A stretch of 64,000 bases of DNA from an uncultured Bacteroides sp. (GTDB taxonomy: Bacteria; Bacteroidota; Bacteroidia; Bacteroidales; Bacteroidaceae). Shown piece after piece: positions 17,619 to 25,500 of this stretch (its first letter is position 1; every line of letters begins with the position of its first letter). The DNA lies in NCBI RefSeq assembly GCF_900547205.1, contig NZ_URFY01000001.1, positions 62,001 to 126,000 of the forward strand. The letters run 5' to 3'. Both the position numbers and the translations under genes were made by a program. The notes below the pieces were generated by a model, which searched no databases, had not been told where the DNA came from, and saw only the letters and a program-made list of their open reading frames with translations.

Positions 17619-18527
17619 TTATAATTCGTTTATGTCTTGTTCAGAGAGTCCTGTGTATTTAAGGATTGTATCCACCGGTATACCGTCAGTTCTCATTTGG
17701 CGGGCAATTTCAATCTGTTTTTTGCGTTCACCTTTCGCTATTCCTTCTTCCAGTCCATCTTCTCGTCCTTTTTCCCATCCTTCTTCTCGTCCTTCTATTC
17801 GAGCTGTATTCACTGCATTCACGATATCACGATAAGCTTTTACACTATCTTCATATTCGCGCAACTGCTTGGGCGTGAAACGCGCAATGGATGCAGCTTC
17901 AAAGAGCCGATTGAATACCCGTTCCTGCAAAGCTGCCGGACGTTCAAGCAACCGGGAAAGATTCTTTAGAACGAATACCCATTTCTCGAATAGCGTTTCC
18001 AGTTCATGTTCTGTCTTGGTGAACTTGGGGAGTTCTAGATAGATGAATGTTAGTTTGTCGTAGAATACTTTCTTGGTATTCACGTCCATTAATTTCACTT
18101 CGTGATGGTAGTAATCCTTAGAGTTCTTGTCTTCGTCGAATACGAAGTTCAGTATGCCCACTGTATAGACAGCTTCCAGACGGTAGTCCCACTCACCACG
18201 TTGCGCCTGCTCCCGAATAGGGAATGTGGAGTAATAGACACTGCGATCTTTGAAAAACTGCTGGAACACATTTTGCATTTCAACAATGAACTTTTCACCG
18301 TTTTCGGCTTCGCAATACACATCAAAGATTGCGCGACGGTCTTCCTTGTGGATGCCCAGTTGCTCACCGTTCAGGTAAGTAAGGTCTGTGATGGTATGTG
18401 TGCCATGAAAAAGGGCATTAAGAAAGCCAATCAGCAAGTCTTTGTTCATTGGCGTGCCGAAAAGAAATTTGAATCCGAAATCGGTTCGGGGATCTATGTA
18501 AAGCTCTTTAAGTTCACTTGCTGACAT
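17619..18527 (-). CDS. Rpn-family recombination-promoting nuclease / PD-(D/E)XK transposase-like protein
   Basis: Encodes 302 residues from the ATG at 18527 (MSASELKELY). A longer start at 18563 overlaps the -7 box and is rejected. The N-terminal part is a PD-(D/E)XK nuclease (YIDPRTDFGFKFLFG; AIFDVYCEAENGEKFIVEMQ, supplying the Asp and Glu-x-Gln residues). A helical region follows, and then a run of short EGREEGWEKGREDG repeats near residues 240-270. Homologues are often annotated as putative transposases, but biochemical work on Escherichia coli Rpn proteins supports a DNA endonuclease that promotes RecA-independent recombination. No inverted repeats bound it. It lies between the HTCS gene and repeat-rich DNA. 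Confidence 0.85.
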   Translation of the reverse strand: MSASELKELYIDPRTDFGFKFLFGTPMNKDLLIGFLNALFHGTHTITDLTYLNGEQLGIHKEDRRAIFDVYCEAENGEKFIVEMQNVFQQFFKDRSVYYSTFPIREQAQRGEWDYRLEAVYTVGILNFVFDEDKNSKDYYHHEVKLMDVNTKKVFYDKLTFIYLELPKFTKTEHELETLFEKWVFVLKNLSRLLERPAALQERVFNRLFEAASIARFTPKQLREYEDSVKAYRDIVNAVNTARIEGREEGWEKGREDGLEEGIAKGERKKQIEIARQMRTDGIPVDTILKYTGLSEQDINEL

Positions 18528-18560
18528 ACGCGTTGGTTTAAGATGTTTTTTTGATATGAA

Positions 18561-18568
18561 CAAAGATA
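18561..18568 (-). promoter_or_regulatory. -7 box of the Rpn-type gene
   Basis: Minus-strand TATCTTTG, 33 bases ahead of the ATG at 18527. It overlaps the alternative start at 18563 and so argues against it. Confidence 0.6.
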
Positions 18569-18695
18569 ATTGTTTTTATTCAAATCTCACAGACAAAGCG
18601 GAAGTTTTATAGTTACACGCTTTCTATTCTTCCCTTAAGTTACTGCCATATTATTCTGATTTCCAGATTATATTCTCTAGGTATCTACCCTCCTC

Positions 18696-18805
18696 TTCAC
18701 CGCTTTCACCTTCTTCCTCAAACTCGCTCCCAGAGCGGGAAAGCGGGTGAAGGCGAACTGAAAAACTCACTGTTTTTGGGGGCTTCACCGATTTCACCTT
18801 TGCCA
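18696..18805. repeat. TTCACC-N3-TTCACC repeats spaced 88 bp, in a gene-free stretch
   Basis: TTCACCGCTTTCACC (18696) recurs as TTCACCGATTTCACC (18784), exactly 88 bases (4 x 22) later, with inverted relatives (GGGTGAAGGCG) between. The whole stretch 18569-19365 has no convincing gene. It holds these motifs, a lone inverted-repeat arm (18869), a 22-bp array (18957), more GGTGAA motifs (19140) and a hairpin (19255). Confidence 0.55.
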
Positions 18806-18868
18806 ACTTCACTTTGGAAGCATCTCGTTTCAGATTAGTAGGTGAATAGTCCAATTGCCCGTTATTTT

Positions 18869-18892
18869 TTAATCACTAATCGTTAATCACTA
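18869..18892. repeat. Lone arm related to the four-helix-bundle element ends
   Basis: TTAATCACTAAT followed by CGTTAATCACTA matches the right arm at 8282-8313 with 8 bases missing. No partner arm or four-helix gene is nearby, so it looks like a relic. Confidence 0.5.
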
Positions 18893-18956
18893 TTTACTTC
18901 GTTTCCGTACGTTATATAGTTATTATATATCGTGCAGACTTGCTTGATAAAGTAAT

Positions 18957-19044
18957 GAATCACTTAGGTGATTCACTCGATTCACTACCGTTGTTCGGAT
19001 GAATCAGTCTGGTGATTCACTTGAATCACCCGGGTTGGTTATCA
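18957..19044. repeat. Four tandem 22-bp repeats with dyads (array B)
   Basis: Units begin at 18957, 18979, 19001 and 19023, each 22 bases and each opening with GAATCA or GATTCA. Unit 1 contains a perfect dyad GAATCAC-TTAG-GTGATTC, and unit 3 contains GAATCA-N6-TGATTC. Period and dyad spacing match array A at 3780-3889, but the sequence is different. Confidence 0.75.
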
Positions 19045-19139
19045 TTAAATAGCCTTTAAGCATTGGCAGGATAGTAGCTATCTTATCGTTATCAAACCTT
19101 CGTCTTCTGATAGGGCAAAATAAGATGAAGATTTTGTCT

Positions 19140-19244
19140 GGTGAACTCGGTGAAAGCGGTAAAAAGCATTATAAAGAGGGTAGGGTTCACCCGTAAGAGG
19201 TTTTAAATAAGAGGTTTATCGGTAAGATGAAAGCGGTGGAAGGG
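19140..19244. repeat. GGTGAA / AAAGCGGT motif cluster
   Basis: GGTGAACTCGGTGAAAGCGGT (19140-19160) and AGATGAAAGCGGTGGAAGGG (19225-19244) are inverted relatives of the TTCACCGCTTTCACC motifs at 18696 and of those at 49252-49501. No gene is seen here. Confidence 0.45.
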
Positions 19245-19254
19245 GATTTGATTA

Positions 19255-19344
19255 ATAAGTCAAAAGTCGGTAATAACGGCTCCTTCTATGGGTATTTCTC
19301 TTTCCCGAAAGGGAAGAATCAGTTGCTATCGACTTTTGGCTTAT
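19255..19344. repeat. 90-base imperfect hairpin behind the hypothetical gene
   Basis: ATAAGTCAAAAGTCG (19255-19269) pairs with CGACTTTTGGCTTAT (19330-19344) with one G-T pair. Inside, TTCCC-GAAA-GGGAA forms a second stable hairpin. It ends 21 bases after the stop of the gene at 19366 and may stabilise or terminate that transcript. Confidence 0.5.
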
Positions 19345-19365
19345 CGTTATAATGTTCCACTGAAG

Positions 19366-19815
19366 CTAATCAAGTTTGCTAAGAGAAAGTGAGCTTACAT
19401 CGCTGGCTTTCTCTTCACTGGTATCAACTTTCATTCGGTCTAGCAGGTATTTTATGTTTTCAAGATGCAGGTGGTTGGTTCGGCTCATTCTCTTAAATTG
19501 GTAACTGTTTTTGGTGGTATTCATGATGCAATTTATCAAATTGCCAACCGCGTCGGCGCTAAGCAGGCGATGGCTATTTGAAATCGCAGTATTCATCATG
19601 AGCATCCCGAATCCTTTAATTGCTTCTTTCACATTAATGGTTTTATAGCTGCCTATTGCTTCAAAAGCTGTAATGTTGTTGTGAAGCAAGTAATACAAAT
19701 CTTCCAGTTTCTTTTGATCTGATCGTTCTACCAGATTGCTTTCGGGATTAACTAAACGATTGAGTGTAAGATAAAAAGCGATCATCTCTTCATCTGATGA
19801 GAAAATGACATTCAT
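19366..19815 (-). CDS. Hypothetical protein, mostly helical
   Basis: Encodes 149 residues that I do not recognise. The sequence reads as an alpha-helical cytosolic protein with no signal peptide or membrane segment. Hydrophobic residues are regularly spaced (EEMIAFYLTLNRLV, KLEDLYYLLHNNI, KEAIKGFGMLMMNTAI, HLENIKYLLDRMKV), followed by a Ser/Asp-rich tail. The start codon follows a GC-rich patch. It lies in an accessory stretch between a repeat-rich region and the tandem small-RNA-like copies. The composition looks protein-like, but no family assignment supports it, so moderate confidence. Confidence 0.55.
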   Translation of the reverse strand: MNVIFSSDEEMIAFYLTLNRLVNPESNLVERSDQKKLEDLYYLLHNNITAFEAIGSYKTINVKEAIKGFGMLMMNTAISNSHRLLSADAVGNLINCIMNTTKNSYQFKRMSRTNHLHLENIKYLLDRMKVDTSEEKASDVSSLSLSKLD

Positions 19816-19940
19816 TAATTGCGTTGCGTCCCCCGGGCGAACCTGCTGATTGCTTTAAAACTCTTCCATAAGAATTTTAAATTATGAAGTGAATAATTAA
19901 AGTTCAATGGGACGGATACGGAGAGAGATGGTTTTAGAAA

Positions 19941-20126
19941 ATAAAAGAAGCGGTCCCGCCTGTCCCATTGCTCTTCACCATTCTACAACAGCAGTAGGTG
20001 CATTAACATCCTACATGGGGGTATGAGACCGCCATATAGGAAATGAAACAGACATAAAAAAATCTGCCACATTGATACAGCAGGTTCCCTGCTGTTGTAG
20101 TTTTGATAAAGAGCACTGCAAATATA
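19941..20126 (-). ncRNA. Putative small RNA, copy 1
   Basis: On the minus strand a -7 box TATATTTG (20119-20126) is followed by a hairpin (CAGCAGG-TTC-CCTGCTG as read on plus). Then comes a conserved core in which CCCAT pairs with ATGGG and GTAGG pairs with CCTAC. A closing stem GCGGTCTC/GGGACCGC is followed by a U-rich tail (CTTCTTTTATTTT), as in an intrinsic terminator. The predicted RNA is about 170 nt (roughly 20112 to 19942). A diverged second copy lies 240 bases upstream and keeps the closing stem through paired changes. No coding frame is conserved between the copies. The family is unknown to me. Confidence 0.6.
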
Positions 20127-20180
20127 CGATATAAATCAGATATGGAAAACGAAAAACAATATTATTTGGATTTAGTAATG

Positions 20181-20370
20181 ATAAAAGAAGCGGTCTCGCC
20201 TGTCCCATTGCTCTTTCTTGTATACACAAGGCAGTAGGTGCATTAACATCCTACATGGGGGTACGAAACCGCTATATAAAAATTATTAGTGGATAGGCAT
20301 AAAAAGTCTGTCACATTGATAGGGAAGATTCTTCTATCGTGGGTTTTTAATAAAACTCACGGCAAATATA
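20181..20370 (-). ncRNA. Putative small RNA, copy 2
   Basis: Same architecture as copy 1: a -7 box TATATTTG (20363-20370), two 5' hairpins (GTGGGTTTT/AAAACTCAC and GATAG/CTATC as read on plus), and a near-identical core around GTAGGTGCATTAACATCCTAC. The closing stem GCGGTTTCG/CGAGACCGC is followed by CTTCTTTTAT. The 5' hairpin has a different sequence from that of copy 1 but the same position. The closing stem differs at several bases yet still pairs, which supports a selected RNA structure. Predicted length is about 175 nt. Confidence 0.6.
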
Positions 20371-20465
20371 CGATATAAATAAGAATCCCGCATCATTTCA
20401 CCGGATACAAGTACCAGCCAAACAAAAAGAATAACCGTTTGTTTGTGAAAGTAGCGGAAAGCGCG

Positions 20466-20473
20466 TATCTTTG
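20466..20473 (+). promoter_or_regulatory. -7 box of the AAA-ATPase/nuclease gene
   Basis: TATCTTTG matches TAnnTTTG, 44 bases ahead of the ATG at 20518, with TTTG elements further upstream. Confidence 0.55.
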
Positions 20474-20517
20474 TTTACGCTAATTCAGAGAAGACTCATA
20501 ATAAAAAAGCATAGGTT

Positions 20518-22275
20518 ATGGAAAAGTATATATTATCGGATAGGAAACGTCTCCCTTACGGGATGATGAATTTCGCTGTGATTCGCCGTGATGATTATTA
20601 TTACGTGGATAAGACGATGTTCATTCCTATGATAGAACAATCGGACCGTTTTTTCTTTTTTATTCGTCCCCGCCGCTTCGGCAAGAGTCTGACCGTGAAT
20701 ATGCTGCAACATTATTATGATGTACGTACCCGGGACAAGTTTGATGCCCTGTTTGGAAACCTCTACATAGGCACGCATCCTACACCGGAACGTAACAGCT
20801 ATCTGGTGCTATACCTTAATTTTTCCGGTATTGACGGCGAACTGCATAATTACCGTAAGGGGCTGGATGCGCATTGCAAAACTTGTTTCGATTACTTCTG
20901 TGACGTATATGCTGAATATTTGCCGCAAGGCATTAAGGAAAAGTTAGACGAAAAGGAGGGGGCTGTTGAGCAATTGGACTATCTCTTTCATGAGTGCGAA
21001 CGTGCCAATCAAAAAATGTATCTCTTCATCGATGAATATGACCACTTCACCAATGCCATCCTTTCGGATGCCGAAAGCCTGCACCGATATACCGAAGAAA
21101 CTCATAAGGAAGGATACCTGCGTGCCTTTTTCAATAAAGTGAAAGCCGGTACCTATTCCAGCATTGAGCGCTGCTTCATCACCGGTGTGAGTCCCGTAAC
21201 GATGGACGACCTTACTAGTGGTTTCAATATTGGCACCAACTACTCGCTTTCATCTAAATTCAACGAAATGATGGGCTTTACCGAAGGCGAGGTACGGGAG
21301 ATGCTGACTTATTATTCAACTACAATCCCTTTTCATCACACCATTGATGAGCTGATAGGACTTATGAAACCGTGGTATGACAACTACTGCTTTGCGCAAG
21401 AGTGCTATGGCGACACTACCCTGTACAACTCCAATATGGTGCTTTATTTCGTCAAAAACTATATAGATAATAACGGTAAAGTACCGAAAAACATGATAGA
21501 AAGCAACATCCGTATCGACTACGAAAAGTTACGTATGCTCATCCGTAAGGACAAGGAGTTTGCGCACGATGCCTCTGTCATACAGACCTTGGTAAGTCAA
21601 GGATACATTACCGGTGAGTTAAAAGATGGCTTTCCGGCTGCCAATATTGTAAACCCCGACAATTTCGTGAGCTTGCTTTATTATTTCGGTATGCTTACCG
21701 TCAGCGGAACATTTGAAGGCAAGACCAAACTTACTATTCCGAACCAAGTAGTACGGGAGCAACTATATACCTATCTGCTGAACACCTATAACGAAGCCGA
21801 TCTTAGTTTCAGCAACCATGAAAAAGATGAGCTGGCTTCTGCATTAGCTTATCGCGGCGCATGGCAGTCTTACTTTTCCTACATCGGCGATTGCCTAAAG
21901 CGTTACGCCTCGCAGCGCGACAAGCAGAAAGGCGAGTTCTTCGTACACGGTTTCACGCTGGCTATGACGGCACAGAACCGCTTCTACCGCCCCATTTCCG
22001 AAGCAGACACACAAGCCGGATATGCTGATATTTTCCTCTGCCCCTTACTAGATATCTACCCTGATATGCAGCACAGCTACATCATCGAGCTAAAGTATGC
22101 CAAGTACAAAGACCCCGAAAACCGTGTGGAGGAACTTAGGCAGGAGGGTATTGCTCAAGCTAATTGGTATGCGGATACCGATACGGTGAAAAATGCTGTG
22201 GGCAGCACGCAACTTCACAAGATTGTGGTGGTCTATAAAGGCATGGAAATGAGGGTATGCGAGGAAATCTACTAA
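20518..22275 (+). CDS. AAA-ATPase-like protein with C-terminal PD-(D/E)XK nuclease domain
   Basis: Encodes 585 residues. The N-terminal two thirds is the AAA-ATPase-like family (PF09820 type). It opens with LPYGMMNFAVIRRDDYYYVDKT, then Walker A in RPRRFGKSLT (about residue 54) and Walker B in MYLFIDEYDHF (about residue 175). The C-terminal part (about 465-575) is the DUF1703-type PD-(D/E)XK nuclease, with GYADIFLCPLL and YIIELKYAK supplying the Asp and Glu-x-Lys. These proteins are abundant and variable in Bacteroides genomes, and their function is not established. The gene has its own promoter and stands alone between the small-RNA copies and the PUL. Confidence 0.88.
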   Translation: MEKYILSDRKRLPYGMMNFAVIRRDDYYYVDKTMFIPMIEQSDRFFFFIRPRRFGKSLTVNMLQHYYDVRTRDKFDALFGNLYIGTHPTPERNSYLVLYLNFSGIDGELHNYRKGLDAHCKTCFDYFCDVYAEYLPQGIKEKLDEKEGAVEQLDYLFHECERANQKMYLFIDEYDHFTNAILSDAESLHRYTEETHKEGYLRAFFNKVKAGTYSSIERCFITGVSPVTMDDLTSGFNIGTNYSLSSKFNEMMGFTEGEVREMLTYYSTTIPFHHTIDELIGLMKPWYDNYCFAQECYGDTTLYNSNMVLYFVKNYIDNNGKVPKNMIESNIRIDYEKLRMLIRKDKEFAHDASVIQTLVSQGYITGELKDGFPAANIVNPDNFVSLLYYFGMLTVSGTFEGKTKLTIPNQVVREQLYTYLLNTYNEADLSFSNHEKDELASALAYRGAWQSYFSYIGDCLKRYASQRDKQKGEFFVHGFTLAMTAQNRFYRPISEADTQAGYADIFLCPLLDIYPDMQHSYIIELKYAKYKDPENRVEELRQEGIAQANWYADTDTVKNAVGSTQLHKIVVVYKGMEMRVCEEIY

Positions 22276-22308
22276 AGATAGGTCTTTCTGAACCATTCTC
22301 CTTGATTC

Positions 22309-22500
22309 CTATTCTTCTTTATCAGAGAGAGAATAAGGGAAGGCATCGCGTTCAGTTCCCCGCTTATAATTCGGTTCACTGCTCATATCAAACTTAATCT
22401 TAGCTCCTTTTATCAGGGAGGAATGCTCCAGAAAATTCTTGTCGTACTTCTTGCCGTTGTATTTCATCTCGCGGAAATAACGGTTCTCGTCGCTATTCAT
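22309..22500 (-). pseudogene. C-terminal relic of a GH92 alpha-mannosidase
   Basis: A 63-residue open stretch (MNSDENRYFREMKYNGKKY to AFPYSLSDKEE) resembles the extreme C terminus of GH92 enzymes. There a conserved N-x-Y-x-x-MxxNGKxYxK block is followed by L-x-KGAKIxFxMSxxPN and a PYSLS ending. The other 700 or so residues of a GH92 are missing. The homologous part begins at the distal edge of the terminator behind the GH2 gene, so a deletion joined the two. GH92 exo-mannosidases are the usual debranching enzymes of alpha-mannan loci, which fits the neighbours. An in-frame ATG further upstream (22587) reads through the terminator and is unlikely. It could still be translated but cannot be active. 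Confidence 0.65.
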
Positions 22501-22503
22501 AAT

Positions 22504-22552
22504 AAAGGAGCAAAAGCTTAAAATGCATTTCAGTACACCGCTTTTGCTCCTT
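22504..22552 (-). terminator. Rho-independent terminator after the GH2 gene
   Basis: As read on minus, AAGGAGCAAAAGC pairs with GCTTTTGCTCCTT around a 22-base loop and is followed by TTTATT. It starts 45 bases after the GH2 stop and closes the PUL. Confidence 0.8.
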
Positions 22553-22596
22553 ACTTGGTTTGCCCTTTCGGGGCAGATATCAATCAAACAATAATC

Positions 22597-25500
22597 TTAT
22601 TCTGCTGTCAGAACTTCAAGTTCTGAAACCGTAGCCCGCTTGCCACCATCGATAGCCGACAATGCTTGGAGCTTGACGAAGCGAGCTTGGCGCGGAGTAA
22701 ACTCTACCGTCTGCGTTGCCTTGGAGTTGGCAAACGTGCCCGAAGCAACTGCTTTACCCCAATCTTTACCATCATTACTAAGGTAAATCTCGTATTTTGC
22801 AATCCGTCCTTCGGCAGAATCCTGGCGGGGAGTGTACTTAATCCCTTTCACCTTCGCTTCTTTAGGAAGAGACAGCTGGATCTCGTGCGGGTAAGGAGCC
22901 AGATAGAACTGGTTGTGCACCGTGTGCCAGTGCGTGTTGATGTCACCGTCGGCAGCCAGTTTCATGCTGTTGTCTTCATCACTGTCCACGTAGACTACGC
23001 GTTGTCTGCCTTCGGATGTACCCGACAGATTTTTGGTGATGTTTACGTTCAGCTCGGCAGCCGAAGCCCAGTCTCTGCCACTGACTTCCGATAAAGCAAC
23101 GAGCTTGAAGTAGCGTGCTGCAATCGGTTCTTTCAGTGTAACCACCTGTGCGGAAGATGAATTGGCGAAAGCGCCTTTCACTTTACCTTCCCAGTTCTTG
23201 CCGTCTTTGCTGAAGTAGAGTTCATAATCCTTGATACGTCCGTTGCCGGAGTTGCGCGGAGTGTAGATAAACTTATCCACTTCGAGCAGGGAAGCCATGT
23301 CTACCACGATTTCGTGCGGATGCTTGGCTACGGGGTCTTGCCAACGGCTGTGCCAGATGGTAGTCGGGTCGCCGTCGATAGCCTTGCGGGCTTCTTCGCC
23401 GTTGTTCTCGCTGCTCACGGATACAATCTTCCATGCAGTGCGGTCTACATATATCGGCAATTCGACAGAAGTTTTCAGGCTCTTGCCCAGTTTATCCGAA
23501 GTGGCATAAGCTTGCACCTTACCGCCGGAGATAAACTCGATAGGACTTGTATAGGCTGTAAATTCTCCATCGTTCAGACTATAATAGATAGTGGCATCCG
23601 GTGTGTTGGTCTTTAGTTGCAGATAACCGTTGTTGTCTCTGTCAATCAGTACAGGCATACATACAGGCATCTGTACACGCGCTTTCTCTGTCAGCTCGTC
23701 CTTCAGGTAACTTCTTTCCAAAGGCATCATGATAAAGCTGAATACAGCAGGCTGGGAGAGGAGCTCGTATTTTCTCATCGGGCCCGGGCCGCAACTGGCA
23801 TTACCCAGCGGACGATGTTTGGCATCCAGACAAAGAACAGTCTCTTTGCGCATCGGTATTTTATACTTGTGCACCAGTTTGCGAAGGTTGGTAGAATCTA
23901 CCATATCCTGTGCTCTGACGTGCAGGGCGGAAGCCGACATCACATCTCCGGCTACGAAAACGAATCCCATTCCATCCAGGTTGGTGACGGACATCCAGCG
24001 TACATCTTCATGATTGCCCATTTCCTGAGGCATCACGTAGTTGACCCACTGGTTGGATACCTTGTCTTCATATACGCCTACATAAGCAGCATCTTTGCGG
24101 TCAACGTAGCTTTCTTGCTGTCCGCGGCCAAACCAGCGCATACGTTCGAAGCCTTCGGGCAGTTCCATGCGATAGCCTACTCTGGGGATGATTTCTCCAT
24201 TCACAGCCGGAATAATGGTACTGTTCACCAAGATAGAGCCGTCGGGAGCTACCGTATACTCGATTTCATTCTCGAAGTCGAATCCTATCTTACCTCTGTA
24301 AGTGTTTCTGATTTGCAGAACCACTTTGCCTGCTTCCTGCTTCACGTCCCATTTCCCTGCTTCCAGAGCCATGTTGTACAGGCCTTTGCGCTGCCAGTCT
24401 CCGTCTACCTGCTTGTCGTTGTCGGTAGGAGCGCGGAATACGCTCAGTTCCAGTCCCTTGCTCACCATCGGCACACCGTTCAGTGTATAAGCCGAAAGCG
24501 TTCCTTCTTTCTGTGAGAAAGTTGCTTCAAAGTTCTGACCTTTCACAATGTATTCGCCATTGGCTTCGCTGAGGCTGATGGCTCCTTTACCTGCTACAAA
24601 TACAGGTTTAGCACTGTCGGAGAGCTTAATCTGTTCCGATGCTACTTCATAACCTGCCTTCTCCCAATCCGTATCGTGCTTCTGGCAGAAGCTAAAGTTG
24701 ATGAAGTATTCGGCTCCGGGCACTTTCTTCACTTGTGCGTCCGAGATAGTGATAATCTTGTCTTCCTGTGCGTTCAGGTTCAGGTCTTCCAGATTTCCCG
24801 ATTGGATGACTTTGCCGTCTTCGGTGATTTCATATCTTCCGTAGAGGTCGTTCAAGCCGGCATGGAATCTTTTGTTCTTTATCTTATATCTGCCGTTGCC
24901 TTCGGCTGTAACGCTCAAAGGTTGGTGTATCTTTTTCACTTCCAGAGATTTGGCAGAGTACGTGCGGTCGGCGAAGATTACTCCGTTTGTACAGAAGTTA
25001 CCATCGTTTGGTTTGTCGCCGAAGTCACCGCCTACGGCCATATAGTGGTCTTTGCCGTCGGGAGTCGGCATTTGGATACCTTGGTCCACCCAGTCCCAGA
25101 TGAAACCGCCGAGAAGTGCCGGATAGCGTTCGTAAGTTTCCCAATACTCCTTGAAGTTACCGATGGCATTTCCCATGGCGTGAGCGTACTCGCAAACTAC
25201 GTGAGGTTTCACCGTTTCGCCTTTCTGTGCTTTCTCCAAGCGTTCTCTACCTACGCCTTCCAGCCATTGCACATCAGAGTACATGGTACTGCTGACATCG
25301 CAGAATGAACTGTTTCCTTCATAGTGAGTGGGGCGGGTGCTATCAAGCGCTTTTACAGCATTGACTGCCGACTGGAAGTTGATTCCGTTTCCCGATTCAT
25401 TACCCATCGACCACATCACGATGGAAGCGTGGTTCTTATATCTTTTCACTTGGTTCTCATTACGTTCCGTAAAGGCTTTCTTCCAAGATGGTTCGTGAGA

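Noticed and set aside
17619..18527. Insertion sequence, because the product is often called a transposase
   Set aside because: The protein is a PD-(D/E)XK Rpn-type nuclease. No terminal inverted repeats or target duplication are seen around the gene.
18651..18854. 67-codon open frame on minus in the repeat-rich gap
   Set aside because: It is built from the TTCACC repeats and has low-complexity composition; it looks like a by-product of the repeats.
20011..20229. 72-codon open frame on minus between the two small-RNA copies
   Set aside because: It spans the promoter of copy 1 and the end of copy 2, and the frame is not conserved between copies.
22501..22587. Full 92-codon gene rather than a GH92 relic
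   Set aside because: The first 29 codons read through the terminator hairpin of the GH2 gene and have no protein-like pattern; only the part after 22500 resembles GH92.
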